Shown one piece after another: positions 26,735 through 39,733 of a stretch of DNA of 64,000 nt. The translations under genes were made by a program, and so were the position numbers. The stretch spans positions 2,013,672 to 2,077,671 of the forward strand of contig NC_135134.1 of the NCBI RefSeq assembly GCF_051014445.1. The letters run 5' to 3'. The notes beneath the pieces are model-generated. The model was not told where the DNA came from, made no database searches, and worked only from the letters and a program-made list of their open reading frames with translations. Positions within the stretch are counted from its first letter, which is position 1, and each line of letters begins with the position of its first letter. The DNA comes from Colletes latitarsis. Taxonomy: Eukaryota; Arthropoda; Insecta; Hymenoptera; Colletidae.

Positions 26735-27613
26735 GTACCACACCGAAACAGTCAATTAAACCTGGTTGCGATTAATATTTTAGGGGATAACGCCGGTTAT
26801 GTCTCGGTTAGGTCTGGGATTTGCCCTCATCTGGCTCGCACTTTCGCATTTTTCGCATACTTGCTGGCCAGATCCTGGCCTTTTTCAGGTCTGTATCACG
26901 TAGTAATGTGGTACCACACTGAAACCGTCAATAAAAGCTGGTTCCGATTAGTATCTTAGAGGATAACGCTGGTTATGGCTGGGCTAGTTCTGGTATTTGC
27001 AATAATCTGGCTCGTACCTTCGCATTTTTCGCCTACTTGTTGTCAAGATCCTGGGCTTTTTCTGGTTTGGATAACGTAGTAATGCGGTACCACACCGGAA
27101 CAGTCAATTAAACCTGATTGCGATTAATATTCTGGTGGATAACGCCGGTTATGTCTCGGTTAGGTCTGGGATGTGCCCTCATCTGGCTCGTACCTTTGCA
27201 TTTTTCGCCTACTTGTTGGCAAGATCCTGGGCTTCTCTGGTTCGAATCACGTAGTAATGCGGTACCACACCGAAACAGTCAATTAAACCTGGTTGCGAAT
27301 AATATTATAGAGGATAACGCCGGTTATGTCTCGGTTAGGTCTGGGATTTGCCCTCATCTTGCTCGTACTTTCGCATTTTTCGCATACTTGTTGGCCAGAT
27401 CCTGGCCTTTTTCTGGCTTGGACCACGTAGTAATTTGGTACCACACTGAAACGTTCAACTAAACCTGGTTCCGATTAATATTTTAGAGGATAACGCCGGT
27501 TATGTCTCGGTAAGTTCTGGTATTTGCCCTCATCTGGCTCGCACTTTCGCATCTATCGCATACTTGATGGCCAGATCCTGGCCTTCTTCTGGTTTGGATC
27601 ACGTAGTAATGCG
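26735..27613. repeat. F-D-C-A-B pentamer, tandem copy 2
   Basis: Units are F 26,735-26,910, D 26,911-27,086, C 27,087-27,261, A 27,262-27,437 and B 27,438-27,613. It repeats copy 1 at 878 bp, including the one-base deletion in C. The B unit is full length and instead carries GGCCTTCTTCTGG, so the similarity breaks off in the last unit. Private changes include ACACCGGAACAG and ATTCTGGTGG. Confidence 0.9.
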
Positions 27614-28352
27614 GTACCACACCGAAACTGTCAATTAAACCTGGTTGCGATTAATATTTTAGAGGATAACACCGGTTATGTCTCGTTTAGGTCTGGGATT
27701 TGCCCTCATCTGGCTCGTACTTTCGCATTTTTCGCATACTTGTTGGCCAGATCCTGGCCATTTCAGGCTTGGACCACGTAGTAATTAGGTACCACACTGA
27801 AACATTCAACTAAACCTGGTTCCGATTAATATTTTAGAGGATAACGCCGGTTATGTCTGGGTTAGGTCTGGGATTTGCCCTGATCTGGCTCCTACTTTCG
27901 CATTTTTCGCATACTTGTTGGCCAGATCCTGGGCTTTTCCTGGTTTGGATAACGTAGCAATGCGGTACCACACCGTAACAGTCAATTAAACCTGGTTGCG
28001 ATTAATATTCTGGAGGATAACGCCGGTTATGTCTCGGTTAGGTCTGGGATTTGTCCTCATCTGGCTCGCACCTTTGCATTTTTCGCCTACTTGTTGGCCA
28101 GATCCTGGCCTTTTTCTGGCTTGGACCACGTAGTAATTTGGTACCACACTGAAACAATCAACTAAACCTGGTTCCGATTAATATTTTAGAGGATAACGCC
28201 GGTTATGTCTGGGTTAGTTCTGGTATTTGCCCTCATCTGGCTCGCACTTTCGCATTTTTCGCATACTTGCTGGCCAGATCCTGGCCTTTTTCTGGTTTGG
28301 ATCACGTAGTTATGCGGTACCACACCGAAACTGTCAATTAAACCTGGTTGCG

Positions 28353-28534
28353 ATTAATATTTTAGAGGATAACGCCGGTTATGTCGGGCTTAGGTCTGGG
28401 ATTTGCCCTCATCTCGCTGGTACTTTCGCATTGCTCGTATACTTGTTGGCCAGATCCAGGGCTTTTTCGGGTTTGTATCCCGTCGTAATGTGGTACCGCA
28501 CCGAAGCAGTCAATGAAACCTGGTTGCGATGAAT
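28353..28534. repeat. Diverged class X monomer, copy 2
   Basis: This carries the same linked variants as 23,254-23,435 and lies 5,099 bp downstream of it. It has its own change CTCATCTCGCTGG, and it begins with the standard TTTTAGAGG where copy 1 has TTATAGAGG. It sits inside the larger duplicated block and therefore probably moved with it. Confidence 0.87.
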
Positions 28535-28734
28535 ATTTTGGAGGATAACGCCGGTTATGTCTCGGTTAGGTCTGGGATTTGCCCTCATCTGGCTCGCACT
28601 TTCGCATTTTTCGCATACTTGCTGGCCAGATCCTGGCCTTTTTCAGGCTTGGACAACGTAGTAATGTGGTACCACACTAAAACAGTCAAATAACCCTGGT
28701 TCCGATTAATATTTTGGAGGATAACGCCGGTTAT

Positions 28735-31700
28735 GGCTGGGTTAGTTCTGGTATTTGCCCTCATCTGGCTAGTACATTCGCATTTTTCGCCTACTTGTTG
28801 GCCAGATCCTGGCCTTTTTCAGGCTTGGACCAAGTAGTAATTAGGTACCACACTGAAACATTCAACTAAACCTGGTTCCGATTAATATTTTTGAGGATAA
28901 CGCCGGTTATGTCTGGGTTAGTTCTGGTATTTGCCCTCATCTGGCTCGCACTTTCGCATCTATCGCATACTTGATGGCTAGATCCTGGCCGTTTTCTGGT
29001 TTGGATCACGTAGTAATCCGGTACCACACCGAAACAGTCAATTAAACCTGGTTGCGATTAATATTTTAGAGGATAACGCCGGTTATGTCTCGGTTAGGTC
29101 TGGGATTTGCCCTGATCTGGCTCCTACTTTCGCATTTTTCGCATACTTGTTGGCCAGATCCTGGGCTTTTCCTGGTTTGGATCACGTAGTAGTGCGGCAC
29201 CACACCGAAACAGTCAATTAAACCTGGTTGCGATTAATATTTTAGAGGATAACGCCGGTTATGTCTCGGTTAGGTCTGTGATTTGCCCTCATCTGGCTTG
29301 CACTTTCGCATTTTTCGCATACTTGTTGGCCAGATCCTGGCCTTTTTCTGGCTTGGACCACGTAGTAATGTGGTACCACACTGAAACAGTCAAATAAACC
29401 TGGTTCCGATTAATATTTTAGAGGATAACGCCGGCTATGTCTGGGATAGGTTTGGTATTCGCCCAAATCTGGCTCGTACTTTCGCATTTTTCGCATACTT
29501 GCTGGCCAGATCCTGGCCTTTTTCTGGTCTGTATCACGTGGCAATGTGGTACCACTCTGAAACCGTCTATAAAAGCTGGTTCCGATTAGTATCTTAGAGG
29601 ATAACGCTGGTTATGGCTGGGTTAGTTCTGGTATTTGCAATCATCTGGCTCGTACCTTCGCATTTTTCGCCTACTTGTTGTCAAGATCCTGGGCTTTTTC
29701 TGGTCTGGATCACGTAGTAATGCGGTACCACACCGTAACAGTCAATTAAACCTGGTTGCGATTAATATTTTGGAGGATAACGCCGGTTATGTCTCGGTTA
29801 GGTCTGGGATTTGCCCGCATCTGGCTCGTGCCTTTGCATTTTTCGCCTACTTGTTGGCAAGATCCTGGGCTTTTTCTGGTTCGGAGCACGTAGTAATGTG
29901 GTACCACACTGAAACAGTCAAATAAACCTGGTTGCGATTAATATTTTAGAGGATAACGCCGGTTATGTCTCGGTTAGGTCTGGGATTTGCCCTCATTTGG
30001 CTCGTACTTTCGCATCTTTCGCATACTTGTTGGCCAGATCCTGTCCTTTTCCTGGCTTGGACCACGTAGTAATTAGGTACCACACTGAAACGTTCAACTA
30101 AACCTGGTTCCGGTTAATATTTTAGAGGATAACGCCGGTTATGTCTGGGTTAGTTCTGGTATTTGCCCTCATCTGGCTCGCACTTTCGCATCTATCGCAT
30201 ACTTGATGGCTAGATCCTGGCCTTTTTCTGGCTTGGACCACGTAGTAATGTGGTACCACACTGAAACAGTCAAATAAACCTGGTTGCGATTAATATTTTA
30301 GAGGATAACGCCGGTTATGTCTCGGTTAGGTCTGGGATTTGCCCTCATCTGGCTCGTACCTTTGCATTTTTCGCCTACTTGTTGGCAAGATCCTGGGCTT
30401 TTTCTGGTTCGGATCACGTAGTAATGCGGTACCACACCGAAACAGTCAATTAAACCTGGTTGCGATTAATATTTTAGAGGATAACGCCGGTTATGTCTCG
30501 GTTAGGTCTGGGATTTGCCCTCATCTGGCTCGCACTTTCGCATCTATCGCATACTTGATGGCTAGTTCCTGGACTTTTTCTGGTTTGGATGACGTAGTAA
30601 TGCGGTACCACACCGAAACAGTCAATTAAACCTGGTTGCGATTAATATTTTAGAGGATAACGCTGGTTATGTCTCGGTTAGGTCTGGTATTTGCCCTCAT
30701 CTGGCTCGCACTTTCGCATTTTTCGCATACTTGCTGGCCAGATCCTGGCCTTTTTCAGGCTTGGACAACGTAGTAATGTGGTACCACACTAAAACAGTCA
30801 AATAAACCTGGTTCCGATTAATATTTTGGAGGATAACGCCGGTTATGGCTGGGTTAGTTCTGGTATTTGCAATCATCTGGTTCGTACTTTCGCATCTATC
30901 GCATACTTGATGGCTAGATCCTGGCCTTTTTCTGGTTTGGATCACGTAGTAATGCGGTACCACACCGAAACAGTCAATCAAACCTGGTTGCGATTAATAT
31001 TTTAGAGGATACCGCCGGTTATGTCTCGGTTAGGTCTGGGATTTGCCCTCATCTGGCTCGCACTTTCGCATTTTTCGCATACTTGCTGGCCAGATCCTGG
31101 CCTTTTTCTGGTCTGTATCACGTAGCAATGTGGTACCACACTGAAACCGTCAATAAAACTGGTTCCGATTAGTATCTTAGAGGATAACGCTGGTTATGTC
31201 TGGGTTAGTTCTGGTATTTGCAATCATCTGGCTCGTTCCTTGGCATTTCTCGCCTACTTGTTGTCAAGATCCTGGGCTTTTTCTGGTTTGGATAACGTAG
31301 TAATGCGGTACCACACCGTAACAGTCAATTAAACCTGGTTGCGATTAATATTTTGGAGGATAACGCCGGTTATGTCTCGGTTAGGTCTGGGATATGCCCT
31401 GATCTGGCTCCTACTTTCGCATTTTTCGCATACTTGTTGGCCAGATCCTGGCCTTTTTCTGGCTTGGACCACGTAGTAATTTGGTACCACACTGAAACAT
31501 TCAACTAAATCTGGTTCCGATTAATGTTTTAGAGGATAACGCCGGTTATGACTGGGTTAGTTCTGGTATTTTCCCTCATCTGGCTCGCACTTTCGCATCT
31601 ATCGCATACTTGGTGGCCAGATCCTGGCCTTTTTCTGGTCTGTATCACGTAGTAATTTGGTACCACACTGGAACCGTCAATAAAAGCTGGTTCCGATTAG

Positions 31701-32700
31701 TATCTTAGAGGATAACGCTGGTTATGGCTGGGTTAGTTCTGGTATTTGCAATCATCTGGCTCGTACCTTCGCATTTTTCGCCTACTTGTTGTCAAGATCC
31801 TGGGCTTTTTCTGGTTTGGATCACGTAGTAATGCGGTACCACACCGTAACAGTCAATTAAACCTGGTTGCGATTAATATTTTGGGGGATAACGCCGGTTA
31901 TGTCTCGGTTAGGTCTGGGATTTGCCCTCATCTGGCTCGTACCTTTGCATTTTTCGCCTACTTGTTGGCAAGATCCTGGGCTTTTTCTGGTTTGGATCAC
32001 GTAGTAATATGGTACCACACTGAAACAGTCAATTAAACCTGGTTCCGATTAATATTTTAGAGGATAACGCCGGTTATGTCTCGGTTAGGTCTGGGATTTG
32101 CCCTCATCTGGCTCGTAACTTCGCATTTTTCGCCTACTTGTTGGCAAGATCCAGGGCTTTTTCTGGTTCGGATCACGTAGTAATGCGGTACCACACCGAA
32201 ACAGTCAATTAAACCTGGTTGCGATTAATATTTTAGAGGATAACGCCGGTTATGCCTGGGTTAGGTCTGGGATTTGCCCTCATGTGGCTCGTACTTTCGC
32301 ATTTTTCGCCTACTTGTTGTCAAGATCCTGGGCTTTTTCTGGTTCGGATCACGTAGTAATGCGGTACCACACCGAAACAGTCAATTAAACCTGGTTGCGA
32401 TTAATATTTTAGAGGATAACGCCGGTTATGTCTCGGTTAGTTCTGGTATTTGCCCTCATCTGGCTCGCACTTTCGCATCTATCGCATATTTGATGGCTAG
32501 ATCCAGGCCTTTTTCTGGTTTGGATCACGTAGTAATGCGGTACCACACCGAAACAGTCAATTAAACCTGGTTGCGATTAATATTTTAGAGGATAACGCCG
32601 GTTATGTCTGGGTTAGGTCTGGGATTTGCCCTCATGTGGCTCGTACTTTCGCATTTGTCGCATACTTGTTGGCCAGATCCTGGCCTTTTTCTGGCTTGGA
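28735..32700. repeat. Mixed region including the 29.2-30.7 kb copy of the 7.9-9.4 kb block
   Basis: 29,203-30,663 is the copy of 7,925-9,385. The segment near 30,690-30,870 repeats the GGACAACGTAG and ACACTAAAACAG markers also seen at 23.55 and 28.65 kb, here 12 monomers after the latter. A 1-bp deletion (AATAAAACTGG for AATAAAAGCTGG) lies near 31,158. 31,746-32,564 is related to 36,850-37,500 at a spacing of 5,104 bp (29 monomers), sharing CTCGTAACTTCGC and AGATCCAGGGC. No gene is seen. Confidence 0.82.
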
Positions 32701-32704
32701 TCAC

Positions 32705-35700
32705 GTAGTAATGCGGTACCACACCGAAACTGTCAATTAAACCTGGTTGCGATTAATATTTTAGAGGATAACGCCGGTTATGTCTCGGTTAGGTCTGGGA
32801 TTTGCCCTCATCTGGCTCGTACTTTCGCATCTTTCGCATACTTGTTGGCCAGATCCTGGCCTTTTTCAGGCTTGGACCACGTAGTAATTAGGTACCACAC
32901 TGAAACATTCAACTAAACCTGGTTCCGATTAATATTTTAGAGGATAACGCCGGTTATGTCTGGGTTAGTTCTGGTATTTGCCCCCATCTGGCTCGCACTT
33001 TCGCATCTATCGCATACTTGATGGCTAGATCCTGGCCTTTTTCTGGTTTGGATCACGTAGTAATATGGTACCACACCGAAACAGTCAATTAAACCTGGTT
33101 GCGATTAATATTCTGGAGGATAACGGCGGTTATGTCTCGGTTAGGTCTGGGATTTGCCCTGATCTGGCTCCTACTTTCGCATTTTTCGCATACTTGTTGG
33201 CCAGATCCTGGGCTTTTCCTGGATTGGATCACGTAGTAATGCGGCACCACACCGAAACAGTCAATTAAACCTGGTTGCGATTAATATTTTAGGGGATAAC
33301 GCCGGTTATGTCTCGGTTAGGTCTGGGATTTGCCCTGATCTGGCTCCTACTTTCGCATTTTTCGCATACTTGTTGGCCAGATCCTGGGCTTTTCCTGGAT
33401 TGGATCACGTAGTAATGCGGTACCACACCGAAACAGTCAATTAAACCTGGTTGCGAATAATATTTTAGAGGATAACGCCGGTTATGTCTCGGTTAGGTCT
33501 GGGATTTGCCCTCATCTGGCTCGCACTTTCGCATTTTTCGCATACTTGTTGGCCAGATCCTGGGCTTTTTCTGGCTTGGACCACGTAGTAATGTGGTACC
33601 ACACTGAAACAGACAAATAAACCTGGTTCCGATTAATATTTTAGAGGATAACGCCGGCTATGTCTGGGATAGGTCTGGTATTCGCCCTCATCTGGTTCGT
33701 ACTTTCGCATTTTTCGCATACATGCTGGCCAGATCCTGGCCTTTTTCTGGTCTGTATCACGTAGTAATGTGGTACCACACTGAAACAGTCAATTAAACCT
33801 GGTTGCGATTAATATTTTGGGGGATAACGCCGGTTATGTCTCGGTTAGGTCTGGGATTTGCCCTCATCTGGCTCGTACCTTTGCTTTTTTCGCCTACTTG
33901 TTGGCAAGATCCTGGGCTTTTTCTGGTTCGGATCACGTAGTAATGCGGTACCACACCGAAACTGTCAATTAAACCTGGTTGCGATTAATATTTTAGAGGA
34001 TAACGCCGGTTATGTCTCGGTTAGGTCTGGGATTTGCCCTCATCTGGCTCGTACTTTCGCATCTTTCGCATACTTGTTGGCCAGATCCTGGCCTTTTTCA
34101 GGCTTGGACCACGTAGTAATTAGGTACCACACTGAAACATTCAACTAAACCTGGTTCCGATTAATATTTTAGAGGATAACGCCGGTTATGTCTGGGTTAG
34201 TTCTGGTATTTGCCCCCATCTGGCTCGCACTTTCGCATCTATCGCATACTTGATGGCTAGATCCTGGCCTTTTTCTGGTTTGGATCACGTAGTAATATGG
34301 TACCACACCGAAACAGTCAATTAAACCTGGTTGCGATTAATATTCTGGAGGATAACGGCGGTTATGTCTCGGTTAGGTCTGGGATTTGCCCTGATCTGGC
34401 TCCTACTTTCGCATTTTTCGCATACTTGTTGGCCAGATCCTGGGCTTTTCCTGGATTGGATCACGTAGTAATGCGGTACCACACCGAAACAGTCAATTAA
34501 ACCTGGTTCCGATTAATATTTTAGAGGATAACGCCGGCTATGTCTGGGATAGGTCTGGTATTCGCCCTCATCTGGCTCGCACTTTCGCATTTTTCGCATA
34601 CTTGTTGGCCAGATCCTGGGCTTTTTCTGGCTTGGACCACGTAGTAATGTGGTACCACACTGAAACAGACAAATAAACCTGGTTCCGATTAATATTTTAG
34701 AGGATAACGCTGGTTATGGCTGGGTTAGTTCTGGTATTTGCAATCATCTGTCTCGTACCTTCGCATTTTTCGCCTACTTGTTGTCAAGATCCTGGGCTTT
34801 TTCTGGTTTGGATCACGTAGTAATGCGGTACCACACCGTAACAGTCAATTAAACCTGGTTGCGATTAATATTTTGGGGGATAACGCCGGTTATGTCTCGG
34901 TTAGGTCTGGGATTTGCCCTCATCTGGCTCGTACCTTTGCTTTTTTCGCCTACTTGTTGGCAAGATCCTGGGCTTTTTCTGGTTCGGATCACGTAGTAAT
35001 GCGGTACCACACCGAAACAGTCAATTAAACCTGGTTGCGATTAATATTTTAGAGGATAAGGCCGGTTATGTCTCGGTTAGGTCTGGGATTTGCCCTGATC
35101 TGGCTCCTACTTTCGCATTTTTCGCATACTTGTTGGCCAGATCCTGGGCTTTTCTTGCTTTGGATCACGTAGTAATATGGTACCACACTGAAACAGTCAA
35201 TTAAACCTGGTTCCGATTAATATTTTAGAGGATAACGCCGGTTATGCCTGGGTTAGGTCTGGGATTTGCCCTCATGTGGCTCGTACTTTCGCATCTTTCG
35301 CATACTTGTTGGCCAGATCCTGGGCTTTTTCTGGTTCGGATCACGTAGTAATGCGGCACCACACCGAAACAGTCAATTAAACCTGGTTGCGATTAATAAT
35401 TTAGGGGATAACGCCGGTTATGTCTGGGTTAGTTCTGGTATTTGCCCTCATCTGGCTCGCACTTTCGCATCTATCGCATACTTGATGGCTAGATCCTGGC
35501 CTTTTTCTGGTTTGGATCACGTAGTAATATGGTACCACACCGAAACAGTCAATTAAACCTGGTTGCGATTAATATTCTGGAGGATAACGCCGGTTATGTC
35601 TCGGTTAGGTCTGGGATTTGCCCTGATCTGGCTCCTGCTTTCGCATTTTTCGCATACTTGTTGGCCAGATCCTGGGCTTTTCCTGGATTGGATCACGTAG

Positions 35701-36080
35701 TAATGCGGCACCACACCGAAACAGTCAATTAAACCTGGTTGCGATTAATATTTTAGGGGATAACGCCGGTTATGTCTCGGTTAGGTCTGGGATTTGCCCT
35801 GATCTGGCTCCTACTTTCGCATTTTTCGCATACTTGTTGGCCAGATCCTGGGCTTTTCCTGGATTGGATCACGTAGTAATGCGGTACCACACCGAAACAG
35901 TCAATTAAACCTGGTTGCGAATAATATTTTAGAGGATAACGCCGGTTATGTCTCGGTTAGGACTGGGATTTGCCCTCATCTGGCTCGCACTTTCGCATTT
36001 TTCGCATACTTGTTGGCCAGATCCTGGGCTTTTTCTGGCTTGGACCACGTAGTAATGTGGTACCACACTGAAACAGTCAA
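32705..36080. repeat. Seven-monomer (1,232-bp) higher-order spacing, three partial copies
   Basis: 32,705-33,240 matches 33,937-34,472 at exactly 1,232 bp, and 34,189-34,450 matches 35,421-35,682 at the same spacing. Markers are TTTGCCCCCATC, GTAATATGGTACC, ATTCTGGAGG with GGATAACGGCGG, and CTGGATTGGATC. The first and third copies also match at 2,464 bp through the pair of class E units with CGGCACC and TTTTAGGGG. 35,560-36,230 recurs at 40,312-40,982 (4,752 bp, 27 monomers). Confidence 0.86.
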
Positions 36081-36613
36081 ATAAACCTGGTTCCGATTAA
36101 TATTTTAGAGAATAACGCCGGTTATGTCTGGGTTGGTTCTGGTATTTGCCCTCATCTGGCTCGCACTTTCGCATCTATCGCATACTTGGTGGCCAGATCC
36201 TGGCCTTTTTCTGGTCTGTATCAGGTAGTAATGTGGTACCACACTGGAACCGTCAATAAAAGCTGGTTCCGATTAGTATCTTAGAGGATAACGCTGGTTA
36301 TGGCTGGGTTAGTTCTGGTATTTGCAATCATCTGGCTCGTACCTTTGCATTTTTCGCCTACTTGTTGTCAAGATCCTGGGCTTTTTCTGGTTTGGATCAC
36401 GTAGTAATGCGGTACCACACCGTAACAGTCAATTAAACCTGGTTGCGATTAATATTTTGGGGGATAACGCCGGTTATGTCTCGGTTAGGTCTGGGATTTG
36501 CCCTCATCTGGCTCGTACCTTTGAATTTTTCGCCTACTTGTTGGCCAGATCCTGGCCTTTTTCTGGCTTGGACCACGTAGTAATTTGGTACCACACTGAA
36601 ACATTCAACTAAA

Positions 36614-38678
36614 CCTGGTTCCGATTAATATTTTAGAGAATAACGCCGGTTATGTCAGGGTTGGTTCTGGTATTTGCCCTCATCTGGCTAGCACTTTCGC
36701 ATCTATCGCATACTTGGTGGCCAGATCCTGGCCTTTTTCTGGTCTGTATCACGTAGTAATGTGGTACCACACTGGAACCGTCAATAAAAGCTGGTTCCGA
36801 TTAGTATCTTAGAGGATAACGCTGGTTATGGCTGGGTTAGTTCTGGTATTTGCAATCATCTGGCTCGTACCTTCGCCTTTTTCGCCTACTTGTTGTCAAG
36901 ATCCTGCGCTTTTTCTGGTTTGGATCACGTAGTAATGCGGTACCACACCGTAACAGTCAATTAAACCTGGTTGCGATTAATATTTTGGGGGATAACGCCG
37001 GTTATGTCTCGGTTAGGTCTGGGATTTGCCCTCATCTGGCTCGTACCTTTGCATTTTTCGCCTACTTGTTGGCAAGATCCTGGGCTTTTTCTGGTTTGGA
37101 TCACGTAGTAATATGGTACCACACTGAAACAGTCAATTAAACCTGGTTCCGATTAATATTTCAGAGGATAACGCCGGTTATGTCTCGGTTAGGTCTGGGA
37201 TTTGCCCTCATCTGGCTCGTAACTTCGCATTTTTCGCCTACTTGTTGGCAAGATCCAGGGCTTTTTCTGGTTCGGATCACGTAGTAATGCGGTACCACAC
37301 CGAAACAGTCAATTAAACCTGGTTGCGATTAATATTTTAGAGGATAACGCCGGTTATGCCTGGGTTAGGTCTGGGATTTGCCCTCATGTGGCTCGTACTT
37401 TCGCATTTTTCGCCTACTTGTTGTCAAGATCCTGGGCTTTTTCTGGTTCGGATCACGTAGTAATGCGGTACCACACCGAAACAGTCAATTAAACCTGGTT
37501 GCGATTAATATTTTAGAGGATAACGCCGGTTATGTCTCGGTTAGGTCTGGGATTTGCCCTGGTCTGGCTCCTACTTTCGCATTTTTCGCATACTTGTTGG
37601 CCAGATCCTGGCCTTCTTCTGGCTTGGACCACGTAGTAATTCGGTACCACACTGAAACATTCAACTAAACCTGGTTCCGATTAATATTTTAGAGGATAAC
37701 GCCGGTTATGTCTGAGTTAGTTCTGGTATTTGCCCTCATCTGGCTCGCACTTTCGCATCTATCGCATATTTGATGGCTAGATCCTGGCCTTTTTCTGGTT
37801 TGGATCACGTAGTAATGCGGTACCACACCGAAACAGTCAATTAAACCTGGTTGCGATTAATATTTTAGAGGATAACGCCGGTTATGTCTGGGTTAGGTCT
37901 GGGATTTGCCCTCATGTGGCTCGTACTTTCGCATTTTTCGCACACTTGTTGGCCAGATCCTGGCCTTTTTCTGGCTTGGATCACGTAGTAATGCGGTACC
38001 ACACGGAAACTGTCAATTAAACCTGGTTGCTATTAATATTCTGGAGGATAACGCCGGTTATGTCTCGGTTAGGTCTGGGATTTGCCCTGATCTGGCTCCT
38101 ACTTTCGCATTTTTCGCATACTTGTTGGCCAGATCCTGGGCTTTTCCTGGATTGGATCACGTAGTAATGCGGCACCACACTGAAACAGTCAATTAAACCT
38201 GGTTGCGATTAATATTTTAGGGGATAACGCCGGTTATGTCTCGGTTAGGTCTGGGATTTGCCCTCATCTGGCTCGCACTTTCGCATCTATCGCATACTTG
38301 ATGGCTAGATCCTGGCCTTTTTCTGGTTTGGATCACGTAGTAATGCGGTACCACACCGAAACAGTCAATTAAACCTGGTTGCGAATAATATTTTAGAGGA
38401 TAACGCCGGTTATGTCTCGGTTAGGTCTGGGATTTGCCCTCATCTGGCTCGCACTTTCGCATTTTTCGCATACTTGTTGGCCAGATCCTGGGCTTTTTCT
38501 GGCTTGGACCACGTAGTAATGTGGTACCACACTGAAACAGTCAATTAAACCTGGTTGCGAATAATATTTTAGAGGATAACGCCGGTTATGTCTCGGTTAG
38601 GTCTGGGATTTGCCCTGATCTGGCTCCTACTTTCGCATTTTTCGCATACTTGTTGGCCAGATCCTGGGCTTTTCCTGG
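36614..38678. repeat. Block duplicated at 40,838-42,902 (24-monomer spacing)
   Basis: The 2.07-kb block begins at a unit with TTTTAGAGAATAACG and GGGTTGGTTCTGG. It includes the D unit with CCTTCGCCTTTTTCGCC, the CTCGTAACTTCGC unit, the CCCTGGTCTGGC unit, the CATATTTGATGG unit and the GCTATTAATATTCTGG unit. The spacing is constant at 4,224 bp. Only a few single-base differences were seen, such as TCGCACACTTG versus TCGCATACTTG. After 38,678 the spacing changes to 4,400 bp. Confidence 0.92.
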
Positions 38679-38875
38679 ATTGGACCACGTAGTAATGTGG
38701 TACCACACTGAAACAGTCAAATAAACCTGGTTCCGATTAATATTTTAGAGAATAACGCCGGTTATGTCTGGGTTGGTTCTGGTATTTGCCCTCATCTGGC
38801 TCGCACTTTCGCATCTATCGCATACTTGGTGGCCAGATCCTGGCCTTTTTCTGGTCTGTATCACGTAGTAATGTG

Positions 38876-39051
38876 GTACCACACTGGAACCGTCAATAAA
38901 AGCTGGTTCCGATTAGTATCTTAGAGGATAACGCTGGTTATGGCTGGGTTAGTTCTGGTATTTGCAATCATCTGGCTCGTACCTTTGCATTTTTCGCCTA
39001 CTTGTTGTCAAGATCCTGGGCTTTTTCTGGTTTGGATCACGTAGTAATGCG
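38876..39051. repeat. Representative class D monomer
   Basis: Class D differs from class A at linked positions: GTCAATAAAAGCTGG near the start, AGTATCTTAGAGG instead of AATATTTTAGAGG, GCTGGTTATGGCTGGG, TTTGCAATCATCTGG, CGCCTAC instead of CGCATAC, and TTGTCAAGATCCTGGG in place of the dyad. About 46 such units occur across the window by eye, typically after a class F unit and often before a class C unit. It contains AATAAA at 38,895-38,900, which would matter only if the array were transcribed on this strand. Confidence 0.85.
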
Positions 39052-39733
39052 GTACCACACCGTAACAGTCAATTAAACCTGGTTGCGATTAATATTTTGG
39101 GGGATAACGCCGGTTATGTCTCGGTTAGGTCTGGGATTTGCCCTCATCTGGCTCGTACCTTTGCATTTTTCGCCTACTTGTAGGCAAGATCCTGGGCTTT
39201 TTCTGGTTCGGATCACGTAGTAATGCGGTACCACACCGAAACAGTCAATTAAACCTGGTTGCGATTAATATTTTAGAGGATAAGGCCGGTTATGTCTCGG
39301 TTAGGTCTGGGATTTGCCCTGATCTGGCTCCTACTTTCGCATTTTTCGCATACTTGTTGGCCAGATCCTGGGCTTTTCCTGGTTTGGATCACGTAGTAAT
39401 ATGGTACCACACTGAAACAGTCAATTAAACCTGGTTCCGATTAATATTTTAGAGGATAACGCCGCTTATGTCTCGGTTAGGTCTGGGATTTGCCCTCATC
39501 TGGCTCGTACCTTCGCATTTTTCGCATACTTGTTGGCCAGATCCTGGCCTTTTTCTGGCTTGGACCACGTAGTAATTTGGTACCACACAGAAACATTCAA
39601 CTAAACCTGGTTCCGATTAATATTTTAGAGAATAACGCCGGTTATGTCTGGGTTGGTTCTGGTATTTGCCCTCATCTGGCTCGCACTTTCGCATCTATCA
39701 CATACTTGGTGGCCAGATCCTGACCTTTTTCTG

